A stretch of 36,347 nucleotides of DNA, taken from NCBI GenBank assembly GCA_007694125.1, contig RECH01000330.1, positions 1 through 36,347 of the forward strand, given 5' to 3'. The position numbers were made by a program, and so were the translations under genes. Below the pieces are notes generated by a model. That model ran no database searches, was not told where the DNA came from, and was given only the letters and a program-made list of their open reading frames with translations. This DNA comes from Leptolyngbya sp. DLM2.Bin15. GTDB lineage: Bacteria; Cyanobacteriota; Cyanobacteriia; RECH01. Within the stretch, counting starts at the first letter, position 1; every line of letters starts with the position of its first letter. This document shows, piece after piece, positions 16,473 to 25,917 of the stretch.

Positions 16473-16680
16473 GCGTTGGGAGTATGTCACGATGCGGAGT
16501 ACGCGCTTGATGTAGTCATGTTAAACCAACCGCTACGAGCCCTTGGGTTGAAGACGTTGCAAGCTATTGGAGGTATCAATCCTTGCCTTTCCAGTGGAGT
16601 TCCCATAATCGCAAGATACAATCCTGTAGGTAGATGGCGATTTTGACCATAATTGTTCACACTAGGGTGACCTGAACATC

Positions 16681-16836
16681 ATGGATCTACACGGATACCT
16701 CTACGGATACCTCTACGGATACCTCTGTGGACTTGTACCCTATCGTCTTCATTTCTCTGTTCTGTTGAGTGTGGTGCTTCTTCCGTCTCTTCCCCAATAC
16801 GGTTTTGATCAAGACATTGACCCCGGTCTTGTTTGA
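16681..16836 (+). CDS. Possible 51-aa small ORF with GYLY repeats
   Basis: ATG at 16681 opens a 51-codon frame beginning MDLHGYLYGYLYGYLCGL and continuing LHFSVLLSVVLLPSLP, ending at TGA 16834-16836. The repeat comes from a 12-bp tandem unit (CTACGGATACCT, about three copies, 16692-16727) whose period keeps the frame. The product would be hydrophobic with one likely membrane segment. It ends 59 bp before the start of the 7TM-HD gene on the same strand, so it could be a leader peptide. There is no clear Shine-Dalgarno and no recognised homologue, so it may be chance. Confidence 0.3.
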   Translation: MDLHGYLYGYLYGYLCGLVPYRLHFSVLLSVVLLPSLPQYGFDQDIDPGLV

Positions 16837-16895
16837 CTAGAGCTAATCGCCGCGCGCTGTTCTATTGCTCTCCCACTCGAATTCTTGGTACAGAG

Positions 16896-19505
16896 ATGAA
16901 ATCGTTTCGACGTCTTACTCAGCAGTTAGATCGATGGCGACAGTCCTATCTGAGTGTTTCCCCTTATAGCTTTGGGTCTCGGATGCAGCGGCTGGGCGAT
17001 CGCCTCGGACGGCTTCATCATCCTTCCGTCTCAGCCTCGACTCGACCTCCATCGCTGCAGACCATGACAACAACTCAACGTTCTACTCGGACGTTTCGCC
17101 AAGATGTTTCCCAGCAGCGCCCCATGGTGGTGCGCGGGTTGCTCACGAGTGTGGCGATTCTTTCCCTGACCAGTGTTATTGGGTATCGGTTTTATAACGA
17201 ACCCCAGCTTGCGGTGGATACAACGGCTCCGGAAACGCTCACTGCTCCGGATAATGCGCGCATCGAAGACACGAAAACCACTGAAGAAGCGCGTCAAGCG
17301 GCTCGCACCGGTTCAATTCCGGTGTTGATGATTGACGAAACCGCCAACCAGACGATTTATCAATCCTTTGATCGCTTGCTGCAGCGGGGCAATGACGTGC
17401 GGCGTCAGCTTGGGGGCTTTCCCTACATGTCCACCAGTCATCTCTCCCCCGTGAGTCAGCGCTATCTTCAGCGCACGACTGAATGGGAATGGCGGGGTAT
17501 TTGGTCTGACGCGCGGCAAGGCTCCACGCGATCGCGATCTGCTGCGCCAAGTTCCACGGCGGCCAACCTCCAGCCACCTCCACCGCGTCCGGCGGCTCCA
17601 ATGCCGGCGAATAGTGCCAGTACGACGCGTGTGCCTTCCTCGGCGAACGCTCTGGAAGGTTCTCAACACCTAGCGATGTTAGAGCTGCGTACTGCCCTGC
17701 GCGATAAGTCTGAGGATGAAGTCCAGCATATGGAGAGCACGATCAACCGAGCCCGCGATCGCTACAGGACGGTTGTGGATCAGCTTGAGAATGACCCCGA
17801 TGAGTTGGATAAACCTTTTGGGGCTTACCTTCTTGATTTAACAGATGAGGAATGGACTCAAGCTCAAGGGGCGATGCGCCAGGTGCTAGAACGCATGTTG
17901 CTTCAGGGCATTCCCCCAGGGCTGCCTAGCAGTATTCGTCGCCAAGCCATTCAGGCTCAGGTTGCGGTGAGTATGCCAGACTCCGTAAGATCCTTGGCTG
18001 TTGAGTTGCTCGACGTTGTGGTGCGCCCCAACCTCACCCAAGATCCAGAGCAGACCCGGATTCGGGCTGAGCAGGCTGCTGAAGCGATTGATCCGGAGAT
18101 GGTGACCATTCGCCGAGGGGAGACCATTGTAGAAGCGGGGGACACGATTACCCAGGCTGATTTTGTGCTGCTGGATCATTTTGGCATGAGTCGCCGCCGC
18201 CTCAATTACTTGGCATTGGCAGGCTTTGCCGCGCTGATCAGTGGGGCGATCGCCATTTTCTGGCTCTCTGAACGCATCTTCTATGCCCGGCTGCGGCTGC
18301 GAGATCATATTCTGATTTTGCTGTTGGTGTTAACAGCTCCCTTGGCGATCGCTCTCGGCTTGCCTGGCAGCAGTTTGCCGGCCATTGGTCTCCTAATCGG
18401 CAGCTTCTATGGCTCTCCCCTGAGCATGACGGTGATTGCGCTGCTTGGCCTCGTGTTGCCCATTGGCATGGAAGTCGTGCTCAATTCCCTCTTGGCGAGT
18501 GCGGCTGGTAGCACTGTGGGAGCTATACTATCCGGTCGGCTGCGATCGCGAGAAGAGCTGGCGTTGCTGGGATTAGGCGTAGGCTTGACCCAGGGGGTCG
18601 TCTATTTGATTCTCAGCCTCATGTTGACGGCGGCGACTAGTCCTGTCTGGTATGCCGTGCTCACGGCTGCGGGCATTCAGACTCTGCTGGGCATAGCCTG
18701 GAGCGTTGTCGCCCTGGGTGTGAGTCCCTACCTAGAGCATGGGTTTGACTTGGTCACACCTACCCGCTTGGTCGAACTTGCCAATCCCAACCGTCCCCTG
18801 CTGAAGCGCTTGGTGTCGGAAGCACCGGGCACCTTCCAACACACCCTGTTTGTGGCGACCCTAGCGGAGGCCGCTGCCCGGGCCTTGGGTTGTAATGTGG
18901 AACTGATTCGCACCGGCACCCTGTATCACGACATTGGTAAAATGCACGATGCCATGGGCTTTATCGAAAATCAAATGGGTGGGCCGAACAAGCATGATTT
19001 GATCGACGACCCTTGGAAGAGTGCCGCCATTATCAAAAAACACGTCACCGAAGGGTTGGTCATGGCCCGCAAGTGCCGCCTGCCCCGGGCCGTGCGCTCG
19101 TTCATTCCAGAGCACCAGGGCACCATGCTGATTACCTATTTCTACTACCAAGCCCAAGAGCGAGCCAAGGAAAATCCAAATTTGGTGGTGAATGAGGCCG
19201 ACTTCCGCTACGACGGGCCCATTCCCCAGTCGCGGGAGACGGGCATTGTCATGCTGGCAGATTCCTGCGAAGCAGCCCTGCGATCGCTCAAAGATGCCAC
19301 GCCTCAGGAAGCGCTGTCAACCGTCAACAAGATTATGCGTCATCGTTGGCAGGATAATCAGTTGGTCGATTCTGGGCTCAGCCGCGCCGATTTGGCAAAA
19401 GTGGCGGAAATTTTCGTTCAGGTGTGGCAGCAGTTCAACCATAAGCGAATTCCCTATCCTAAGGCGGCTTTGAATCCAACTCCATCGGCAACGATCCAGG
19501 CTTAA
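16896..19505 (+). CDS. PgpH-type 7TM-HD phosphodiesterase (HDIG domain membrane protein)
   Basis: 869 aa. A short cytoplasmic N terminus is followed by one membrane segment (GLLTSVAILSLTSVIGY, about 78-97). Next come a large extracytoplasmic 7TMR-HDED-like region (about 100-430) containing a Pro/Ser/Ala-rich linker, then about seven membrane helices (about 435-610) and a cytoplasmic HD domain (about 640-835). HD-domain motifs are GTFQHTLFVATLAEAAA, LYHDIGKMHD (H678, D679), KKHVTEGLVMA, IPEHQGT and MLADSCEAA. In Listeria the PgpH family hydrolyses c-di-AMP, so that substrate is the leading hypothesis. ATG 16896 (MKSFRRLTQQL) is chosen over an upstream in-frame TTG at 16833, which overlaps the small ORF. 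The family call is secure; the substrate is inferred. Confidence 0.92.
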   Translation: MKSFRRLTQQLDRWRQSYLSVSPYSFGSRMQRLGDRLGRLHHPSVSASTRPPSLQTMTTTQRSTRTFRQDVSQQRPMVVRGLLTSVAILSLTSVIGYRFYNEPQLAVDTTAPETLTAPDNARIEDTKTTEEARQAARTGSIPVLMIDETANQTIYQSFDRLLQRGNDVRRQLGGFPYMSTSHLSPVSQRYLQRTTEWEWRGIWSDARQGSTRSRSAAPSSTAANLQPPPPRPAAPMPANSASTTRVPSSANALEGSQHLAMLELRTALRDKSEDEVQHMESTINRARDRYRTVVDQLENDPDELDKPFGAYLLDLTDEEWTQAQGAMRQVLERMLLQGIPPGLPSSIRRQAIQAQVAVSMPDSVRSLAVELLDVVVRPNLTQDPEQTRIRAEQAAEAIDPEMVTIRRGETIVEAGDTITQADFVLLDHFGMSRRRLNYLALAGFAALISGAIAIFWLSERIFYARLRLRDHILILLLVLTAPLAIALGLPGSSLPAIGLLIGSFYGSPLSMTVIALLGLVLPIGMEVVLNSLLASAAGSTVGAILSGRLRSREELALLGLGVGLTQGVVYLILSLMLTAATSPVWYAVLTAAGIQTLLGIAWSVVALGVSPYLEHGFDLVTPTRLVELANPNRPLLKRLVSEAPGTFQHTLFVATLAEAAARALGCNVELIRTGTLYHDIGKMHDAMGFIENQMGGPNKHDLIDDPWKSAAIIKKHVTEGLVMARKCRLPRAVRSFIPEHQGTMLITYFYYQAQERAKENPNLVVNEADFRYDGPIPQSRETGIVMLADSCEAALRSLKDATPQEALSTVNKIMRHRWQDNQLVDSGLSRADLAKVAEIFVQVWQQFNHKRIPYPKAALNPTPSATIQA

Positions 19506-20067
19506 TGCTTTTTGTAGAGAAGCTTCCTGGATGGGTATCCTAGGTAAGCGGTTTGAGAACAGCCGTTTTACATCGGGTCAGGCTGGGCTTTATCCTGAGA
19601 ACAGGAGCAACCGTGGGCTAAGTCTCTTGATGTTTTCACGGGCTTGCACGATGCCGTTGCGATCGCGTGATGCCTCCTACGGGTGAAGGACGGCTTTGCC
19701 CAGCATCTCTATATCGACGGCGATCGGCTCAGTCCTCGCTGTGCAAGCTTCACCTCGATCACTGGGCAGATCGGAGCCGTGATGAGCGCGGCGGCTTATC
19801 CTTGGTTTTTTCCCTGCTGCAGCGGATCCTAGCGTCTGGACTAGGACGTCGATCCGGTTACCATCAGACGCATTGCTTTGGAATCACGAACCTCTGTTGT
19901 CTAGCTTCTGCCTATAGAAGACGGCGGTAGGTGCATCGAGCCGACCTAGGCGATCGCTTTCCTGGTGACGTGATGGAAGCGATCGCCCTCGTGTCGAGGT
20001 TCATCCTAGAGATGTTTTCATTCCCTGTGTTTCGTGTTCGTTCGCTTCCAACTCCCTGGGTTCGCTT
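19506..20067. other. 562-bp spacer without a supported gene
   Basis: Short open frames exist on both strands (the longest is 87 codons on +, 19667-19930, Arg/Cys-rich), but none has protein-like composition or a recognisable motif. HIP1 sites occur at several positions. I see no clear promoter, tRNA or repeat. Confidence 0.5.
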
Positions 20068-21210
20068 ATGGATAGTACGGTGATTCTGCTTTTTATTGTG
20101 GGATGTGCGCTGCTGATTGTTGGGGCGGAGATGCTAGTCAATCATGCCTCCTTCCTGGCTTTGGCGTTTGGCATTTCTCCCTTGGTGATTGGGTTGACGA
20201 TTGTGGCCTATGGCACCAGCGCCCCGGAATTAGTGGTGTCGGTGCAATCGAGCTACAACGGTTTGGGAGATTTAGCCGTCGGTAATTTGGTTGGCAGCAA
20301 CATTGCCAATGTGCTGCTGATTTTAGGTGTTTCGTCGGTGGTGACGCCCTTGGTGGTGTCGAGAAAAATCATTCGTCTGGAAGTACCGCTGTTGATTGGT
20401 ATCTCCATCACCACCTTGGCCATGGCCTGGAATGGCAATATTGGCCGTTTAGAAGGGGCGATCCTGTTCCTAGGCGCGCTTATCTACACCGGATTTATCA
20501 TCTACCAAAGCCGTCGCGAGGAGTCGGAGGATGCCCGGATTGCGGCGCTGGATCTCGATGCACCCCAAGCGATCGCTCCGGAACGCCCGCGCAAGGGTCA
20601 GATTGCGATTCGTCTAGGCTGGATCGCCGTGAGTTTTGCCATGCTGGTGCTGGGGTCGCGCTCCTTGGTCTACAGTGCCTCGTCGATCGCCCGTTCCTTG
20701 GGCTTCAGTGAGCTGATTATTGGTCTGACGATTGTGGCAGTGGGCACGTCGCTGCCGGAGCTAGCCACCTCGGTGATGGCCAGCATCAAGGGAGAGAAGG
20801 ATATCGCCATCGGTAATGTGATTGGCAGCAATATTTTCAATATTCTGTTCGTCATGGGGGTGTGCAGCATGATTTCCCCCGAGGGCTTACCCATTGCCCT
20901 GCCGGCCCTGCGGTTTGATATTCCTGTGATGGTGGCGGTGGCGATCGCCTGTTTGCCCATTTTCTTCACCGGGGGCATTGTCGATCGCTGGGAAGGGCTG
21001 CTCTTTTTGGGCTACTACCTGGCCTACACTAGCTACTTGGTGTTCAACGCCACCCAGCATGACAGCATTGAACTGTTTAGCACGCTGGTGCTAGCCCTGG
21101 TGGCGCTGCTGACGCTGGTGGCGTTGATGGATTGGATTATGCGGATGCTGCGGGCATCTAAGCTGGCCCGACGGCGTCAGCGGCGCAAGGAACTGGATGA
21201 GATGGAATAG
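20068..21210 (+). CDS. Calcium/sodium antiporter of the CaCA superfamily (YrbG-like)
   Basis: 380-aa integral membrane cation antiporter, expected to export Ca2+ in exchange for Na+ (or H+) across the inner membrane. The two signature alpha repeats, inverted relative to each other, are visible: GTSAPELVVSVQSS with GNLVGSNIANVLLILG in the N-terminal half, and GTSLPELATSVMAS with GNVIGSNIFNILFVMG in the C-terminal half. The Glu residues in the APEL and LPEL motifs bind cation. About ten hydrophobic segments are present, with a cytoplasmic loop at about 150-175 rich in charged residues. Length and arrangement match YrbG/ChaA-related exchangers. It is convergent with tyrA, whose coding end is 2 bp away. 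Confidence 0.93.
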   Translation: MDSTVILLFIVGCALLIVGAEMLVNHASFLALAFGISPLVIGLTIVAYGTSAPELVVSVQSSYNGLGDLAVGNLVGSNIANVLLILGVSSVVTPLVVSRKIIRLEVPLLIGISITTLAMAWNGNIGRLEGAILFLGALIYTGFIIYQSRREESEDARIAALDLDAPQAIAPERPRKGQIAIRLGWIAVSFAMLVLGSRSLVYSASSIARSLGFSELIIGLTIVAVGTSLPELATSVMASIKGEKDIAIGNVIGSNIFNILFVMGVCSMISPEGLPIALPALRFDIPVMVAVAIACLPIFFTGGIVDRWEGLLFLGYYLAYTSYLVFNATQHDSIELFSTLVLALVALLTLVALMDWIMRMLRASKLARRRQRRKELDEME

Positions 21211-21212
21211 GG

Positions 21213-22058
21213 CTAGGCTGGATCGACAAAGGCGGGGCGATCGCGCTGGGTTTGCCCAAGCAGCGTCTCTAGGTTGTCCCAGTCGGAGGCTTCGATGGTT
21301 TGGAGGATGGCATCCAACTGCTGACGATAGCCCTGCAGCGATCGCACCACAGCGGCTTGGTTATACCGAGCCATCATCACCCCCAGTTCGGGATTGCCGC
21401 CGCCCACCCGGCTTGTATCTCGAAAGCCAGAGCTAGCCAGGGTTTGGGCAAGCGATCGCACCGTGGCGCTTTCTTCGTCCATGCAGCTAGCAATCAAACT
21501 AGCGCTGACCATCACCGGCAGGTGGGAAATCCAAGCGACGGCGCGATCATGGTCTTGTGGGTCACACTTGTAAACTTGGGCTTGCAGCGATCGCGCGAGC
21601 TGGGTGACCACCTCCACGGCCCGGCTCGGCGTGTGGGCAGTGGGCGTGATCGCATAAATGCAGTTTTGGAAGAGACCCGTCAGGGCCGCATCAAGACCAC
21701 TCTCCGCCGTGCCCGCCATGGGATGCCCGCCCACAAAATTCTCCCAGCGTGGGGCGATCGCCTCCACCACCCAACCCTTCACCGAACCCACATCGGTGAC
21801 AATCGTCTCCGGCGACAGATGGGGTAAGAGTTGATCCACCGTGGGCAAGAAGGCCCCGAGGGGCGTACAGAGCACCACCACCTCCGCCTCGGCCATCAGA
21901 GCCAGGTCGCAGCTTGCTCGATCTACGATGCCGCGAGCGATCGCCGCCTCACAGGTGCTAGGGCGACGGCTTACCCCCAAAATAGTGTGGCCTAGCGATC
22001 GCCAGTCAATGGCCAGCGATCCGCCAATCAGCCCCAGTCCCACAATGCCAATCTTCAT
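21213..22058 (-). CDS. tyrA: Prephenate/arogenate dehydrogenase
   Basis: Catalyses the oxidative decarboxylation that yields tyrosine (from arogenate, the common cyanobacterial substrate) or 4-hydroxyphenylpyruvate. 281 aa, starting MKIGIVGLGLIGGSLAID with the GxGxxG dinucleotide motif (G7, G9, G12). Other family features are VVLCTPLGA, DVGSVKG, the catalytic His segment GGHPMAGTAESG, SHLPVMVSASL and FRDTSRVGGGNPELG. The frame is open 18 codons further to an ATG at 22112, but homologues start at the nucleotide-binding strand. It lacks a fused chorismate mutase or ACT domain, so it is the short TyrA form. Cofactor preference (NADP is usual in cyanobacteria) is not decided here. Confidence 0.94.
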   Translation of the reverse strand: MKIGIVGLGLIGGSLAIDWRSLGHTILGVSRRPSTCEAAIARGIVDRASCDLALMAEAEVVVLCTPLGAFLPTVDQLLPHLSPETIVTDVGSVKGWVVEAIAPRWENFVGGHPMAGTAESGLDAALTGLFQNCIYAITPTAHTPSRAVEVVTQLARSLQAQVYKCDPQDHDRAVAWISHLPVMVSASLIASCMDEESATVRSLAQTLASSGFRDTSRVGGGNPELGVMMARYNQAAVVRSLQGYRQQLDAILQTIEASDWDNLETLLGQTQRDRPAFVDPA

Positions 22059-22115
22059 CGTTGTTGCTCCACGGCTTGGCAGCCCATTATCCTTCAACAT
22101 CATGCCACGCAAGCT

Positions 22116-22331
22116 TCATCCTACAGAACTATCGGGGGCAAGGCCTCTCACGTTCTGGGCAACAATGGTATCGAGGGGGTGTAGATCGTCGAGGATGGAG
22201 GGTAGTAGGGGGCGATCGCTGATCAAGTCAGCCTTTGCGCCGCCGCCTAACATTTGAAGTAAGGGCTGAGTGGGATTTCGTTGACGCAGAACGTTAAGAT
22301 ATTTAGGGGTAGGGATAGGGCAGCCGTGCAT
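22116..22331 (-). CDS. Possible 71-aa small ORF upstream of tyrA
   Basis: The frame from ATG 22331 reads MHGCPIPTPKYLNVLRQRNP, followed by LLQMLGGGAKADLI and ILDDLHPLDTIVAQNVRGL, ending 57 bp before tyrA on the same strand. Codon third positions are C-rich like real genes here, and a HIP1 site lies in frame. There is no recognised family, no visible ribosome-binding site, and it could be chance. It would be divergent from cysE, whose GTG is 112 bp away. Confidence 0.3.
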   Translation of the reverse strand: MHGCPIPTPKYLNVLRQRNPTQPLLQMLGGGAKADLISDRPLLPSILDDLHPLDTIVAQNVRGLAPDSSVG

Positions 22332-22442
22332 TGTAGGATTCTAGAGAAGTAACCTACGGCGCTGAGCCTGTTTGCTGAACTGCGGCGTCCGTTCCAGCCT
22401 TTCGAACGTTGTCCAACTATTGCACACCGAGGTTAGAGACTC

Positions 22443-23201
22443 GTGCTGTCTACCCTAACGGCCGACTTCCGCATCATTTTTGACCGCGATCCGGCAGCCC
22501 GCAACTGGCTTGAAGTCATTCTGTGCTACCCCGGGCTGCAAGCGTTAGTACTCCATCGCATTGCCCATCAACTCTATCGCTGGCGACTCCCTCTGATTCC
22601 CCGCGTGATTTCCCATCTGGCACGCTTCATCACCGGCATCGAAATTCACCCTGGCGCGGCCATTGGTCATGGGGTTTTCATTGACCATGGCATGGGCGTC
22701 GTAATTGGTGAAACGGCCATCATCGGTGACTATGTCCTGATCTACCAAGGGGTGACCTTGGGCGGAACCGGCAAGGAAAGCGGTAAGCGCCACCCAACCC
22801 TAGGCAATAATGTGGTGGTGGGCGCTGGCGCTAAGGTGCTGGGTAACCTAGAAATTGGCGACAATGTACGGATCGGAGCTGGTTCTGTCGTGCTTCGAGA
22901 CGTGCCTTCAGACTGCACGGTGGTGGGCGTTCCCGGACGGATCGTCTATCGCTCCGGTGAGCGGGTAGAACCCTTGGAGCACGGTCGCCTGCCCGACTCG
23001 GAAGCCCAGGTAATTCGAGCCCTCCTCGATCGCATTGAGGCCCTAGAAAAGCAAGTGGAACAATGGCAGCAAACGGCTCCTCCCCAGCGGGTGTTGGTGA
23101 CCATGGGTGCGCCATCGGAACAAGGCGTTGAGCCAGATTCTGACTCTTGCCGCTTGAATGATCGGGCTATTGAAGAATTTCTCAACGGCACGGGAATTTA
23201 G
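22443..23201 (+). CDS. cysE: Serine O-acetyltransferase
   Basis: Transfers acetyl from acetyl-CoA to L-serine, the first committed step to cysteine. 252 aa. The N-terminal helical domain (about 1-60, with [20 protein letters not shown]) precedes a left-handed beta-helix of hexapeptide repeats (about 65-175). This includes [50 protein letters not shown] and [11 protein letters not shown]. Catalytic histidines lie in IDHGMG and KRHPTLG. After the trimer core there is a coiled-coil-like segment ([18 protein letters not shown]) and an acidic tail of about 40 residues. GTG at 22443 is the start, with CGAGG-like purines about 10 bp upstream. It ends 12 bp from the convergent flavoprotein gene. Confidence 0.95.
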   Translation: MLSTLTADFRIIFDRDPAARNWLEVILCYPGLQALVLHRIAHQLYRWRLPLIPRVISHLARFITGIEIHPGAAIGHGVFIDHGMGVVIGETAIIGDYVLIYQGVTLGGTGKESGKRHPTLGNNVVVGAGAKVLGNLEIGDNVRIGAGSVVLRDVPSDCTVVGVPGRIVYRSGERVEPLEHGRLPDSEAQVIRALLDRIEALEKQVEQWQQTAPPQRVLVTMGAPSEQGVEPDSDSCRLNDRAIEEFLNGTGI

Positions 23202-23213
23202 AGGTCTGTACCC

Positions 23214-23801
23214 TTAAGGATTGACGGCCTGACTCATCCAGGTGTCTCCTTGGCGTTCATACAGGCAGCGATGCTGGGGTTCTCCCCGCAGGTCTAGATG
23301 ATCAACGCTATCTGGCTCCAGCAGCAGCAGGCAGAAGGTATCCAACGGCTGATCTAGGTCTAGGTTGGCGATCGCTTCTGGGCTGAGGTCTAGACTTTCG
23401 TCTATCCGTGGCGCACCGGGATTGGGCCAGGCAAACTGGCTGCGGGCGGCTGGGGAGAGGGCGTGCCAGAGCGATCGCCGCGCAAGTTGGAGCAGCGGCT
23501 CTGGTTCCGTATGGGTGACCACGGTTAAGGAGCCTGCCAGACGAAACTGCTCGCGGGTTTTGGGGAAGTACCAACAGAGTTCACCGTAGGCCTGATGCTG
23601 AATCTGGTCAATTTTTTGGCTGCGGATGTCGGTTGCCATCTGTAGCTGATTGCTTTTATCTAAAAATCCACGAAACACTACTGTACGGTTCGTGGGCCGT
23701 CCATCCGGTCGCACGGTGGCCAACTGTAGGTAGCGGGCATAGGCTAGGGAACGATTGCGATGGAGAGCCCGGGCCAAGGGCGATCGCCAGGGAGCAAGCA
23801 T
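23214..23801 (-). CDS. PPOX-type FMN-binding protein (Alr4036/pyridoxamine-oxidase-like)
   Basis: 195 aa, close in type to the cyanobacterial Alr4036-family flavoproteins with a pyridoxamine-5'-phosphate oxidase split-barrel fold. Characteristic stretches are YLQLATVRPDGRPTNRTVVF (FMN-binding strand pair), ATDIRSQKIDQI, CWYFPKTREQFRLAG and the LWHALSPAARSQFAWPNPG segment shared by this subfamily. The C terminus ends in HRCLYERQGDTWMSQAVNP, comparable to the PNPOx tail. ATG 23801 (MLAPWRSPLARALHRNRS) fits the family start. The substrate is unknown; it need not act in vitamin B6 synthesis. It is convergent with cysE. Confidence 0.9.
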   Translation of the reverse strand: MLAPWRSPLARALHRNRSLAYARYLQLATVRPDGRPTNRTVVFRGFLDKSNQLQMATDIRSQKIDQIQHQAYGELCWYFPKTREQFRLAGSLTVVTHTEPEPLLQLARRSLWHALSPAARSQFAWPNPGAPRIDESLDLSPEAIANLDLDQPLDTFCLLLLEPDSVDHLDLRGEPQHRCLYERQGDTWMSQAVNP

Positions 23802-24069
23802 GATTCATGTCTCCTTTCTAGACTGTCTTGAAGATTGAACTGCCCGTGGCTAGCAGAGTTGACATCCTCTCCAACCCATTGCTAAAAGATATAGCGCTGG
23901 GATCGCCATCCATGTTGCTGCTAAGAGGCTGGAACTCCATCCACTGCCGCAGATTTTGAGTCGCCATTCAGACCGAGCCTACCACCGATCCCAGAAATCT
24001 GATCCTAGACCCCAGACCTCCCTCAAGACAGCTTATGATCAAGGTCAGATTTGATGGATACAGCCTGTC

Positions 24070-25875
24070 ATGGATTCCCGTTCTACTCCTCTCTCCCTAG
24101 TCTTCCAATCGTGGGATAAGCGCCCTGGGCTCTGTTGGGCATTATCTGCCCTTGGGTTGACGCTGCTCTGCGGTGGAGCCTTTTTTTGGCATCTGGGCAG
24201 CGTAGGTCTGATTGACGAAACCGAACCTCTGTTCGCTGAAGCCGCCCGCCAGATGACCATTACGGGAGATTGGATCACGCCCTACTTTAACGGGGATACC
24301 CGGTTTGATAAGCCTCCCCTCATCTATTGGCTGATGGCGATCGCCTATCAGACCCTGGGGGTGAACGAATGGGCAGTGCGCCTGCCGTCGGCCCTCTCCG
24401 CCACCGCGCTGACGGTGATGGGATTCTACGTGTTGCGCCGTTTTGGGTTTCCATCCCCCGCCCAGGCCCATGATCCCCAGTCTGCTTCAGACCAGCGATG
24501 GGCGGCCGCTTGGATTGGAGCTGCTCTGATGGCGCTGAATGCCCATACGTTAATCTGGGCCCGCACGGGCGTGTCGGATATGTTGCTGAGCGGCTGCATG
24601 GGAACAGCCCTCCTGTCCTTTTTCTGCGGCTATACGGAACGCGATCGCCCCCGAGTGCAGCAGGGGTGGTATTTTGCGTTTTATACCCTCACGGCCTTAG
24701 CCGTGCTGGCGAAGGGGCCGGTGGGTCTGGTGATTCCCGGCTTGACCATTATTTGCTTTTTGGCATACACCGGTAACCTCTGGACGGTGTTGTGGAAGGA
24801 AATGCGTCTGGCGCTGGGGATCCTCTGGTTTGTGATCCTCACACTGCCCTGGTATGTGCTGGTCATTTTGGAAAATGGAGCTGCCTACACCGATAGCTTT
24901 TTTGGCTACCACAACTTTGAGCGCTTCACCCAGGTGGTCAACAACCACGGTGCGCCTTGGTACTTTTATTTCATCGTTGTCCTGGCGGGCTTCTTTCCCG
25001 GCTCAGTCTATCTGCCGGTGGCGATCGCTCGTCTGCGGGTTTGGCGGCGATCGCACTGGGTCGAACAACCCCGATCGGGGCAACTGAGTTTGTTTGCCCT
25101 GACCTGGTTTGGAGTGATTTTTGGATTCTTCACCGTGGCGGTCACCAAGCTCCCCAGCTATGTGCTGCCCTTGATGCCGGCGGCGGCAATTCTCGTGGGC
25201 TTGTTTTGGAGTGATCAACTGCTGCGATCGCCGTCTCAGGGCTGGGCGATTCGCCTCAGTCATGGCGTCACCGTGGTGCTGTCTGTGGCTCTGGGGATTG
25301 CCCTGCTCTATAGCCCTGCGGTGATGGACAATGATCCGGCGATGCCCACATTGCCGGAGGTGATTCAGCAAACATCGCTGCTGCAGGCTGGGACGGTCGT
25401 GTGGCTGCTGATGGCGATCGCCATGGTCACCTTATTGCTGAAGAGTCAGGGGCGCTGGTTCTGGGCTGTGCATATCGTCGGTTTTTCAGCCTTTTTGATG
25501 GTGACGGTGATGCCCATGGGCTTTATCGTCGATGAGTTGCGTCAGGCTCCCCTACGTCATCTGTCTCAGGTGGCGGTTGATCAACAGCGCCCCAATGAAC
25601 TAATTGCCATGGTGGGGTTTGGGAAGCCTAGTCTGGTGTTTTATACCCAGCGGCCGATTCTGTACCTAAGCGATCCGGGTATGGTGATCCAGCGTTTGCA
25701 GCGCTTGGGCGATCGCTCGGATGCTCCCGACTCCCTGCTGCTGCTGGGCTATCCGGGGCGGCTGCGGCGCACGGGCCTACCCCTAGATCAAGCTGAAAAA
25801 CTAGAGGAAACCGAAGCGTTTCAGCTCTTTCGCGTCACCTTGCCCCTGCCCGATGATCTGTCGCCGCCTGAGTAG
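24070..25875 (+). CDS. GT39/ArnT-like membrane glycosyltransferase
   Basis: 601-aa polytopic membrane protein. About ten or more hydrophobic segments follow a short N-terminal cytoplasmic part. The first periplasmic loop has DETEPLFAEAARQM (acidic catalytic or metal-binding motif of ArnT/PMT-type GT-C enzymes) and GDTRFDKPPLIYWLMA, typical of the ArnT family in which lipid-linked sugars are transferred to lipid A or other acceptors. Later, VLAKGPVGLVIPG and TKLPSYVLPLMPA are family-like; the C-terminal domain (about 480-600) is soluble. The acceptor in this organism is unknown, and other GT39 relatives glycosylate proteins. The spacer 23802-24069 holds no gene. It is convergent with the histidine kinase. 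Confidence 0.88.
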   Translation: MDSRSTPLSLVFQSWDKRPGLCWALSALGLTLLCGGAFFWHLGSVGLIDETEPLFAEAARQMTITGDWITPYFNGDTRFDKPPLIYWLMAIAYQTLGVNEWAVRLPSALSATALTVMGFYVLRRFGFPSPAQAHDPQSASDQRWAAAWIGAALMALNAHTLIWARTGVSDMLLSGCMGTALLSFFCGYTERDRPRVQQGWYFAFYTLTALAVLAKGPVGLVIPGLTIICFLAYTGNLWTVLWKEMRLALGILWFVILTLPWYVLVILENGAAYTDSFFGYHNFERFTQVVNNHGAPWYFYFIVVLAGFFPGSVYLPVAIARLRVWRRSHWVEQPRSGQLSLFALTWFGVIFGFFTVAVTKLPSYVLPLMPAAAILVGLFWSDQLLRSPSQGWAIRLSHGVTVVLSVALGIALLYSPAVMDNDPAMPTLPEVIQQTSLLQAGTVVWLLMAIAMVTLLLKSQGRWFWAVHIVGFSAFLMVTVMPMGFIVDELRQAPLRHLSQVAVDQQRPNELIAMVGFGKPSLVFYTQRPILYLSDPGMVIQRLQRLGDRSDAPDSLLLLGYPGRLRRTGLPLDQAEKLEETEAFQLFRVTLPLPDDLSPPE

Positions 25876-25917
25876 GCCGTCCTGGAATCGTGCCTTAGAA
25901 TCGCTGGTTGGGCTTGC

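Noticed and set aside
19667-19930. 87-codon open frame between the HD gene and the antiporter
   Set aside because: Arg/Cys-rich, no motif, no start context; not supported as a gene.
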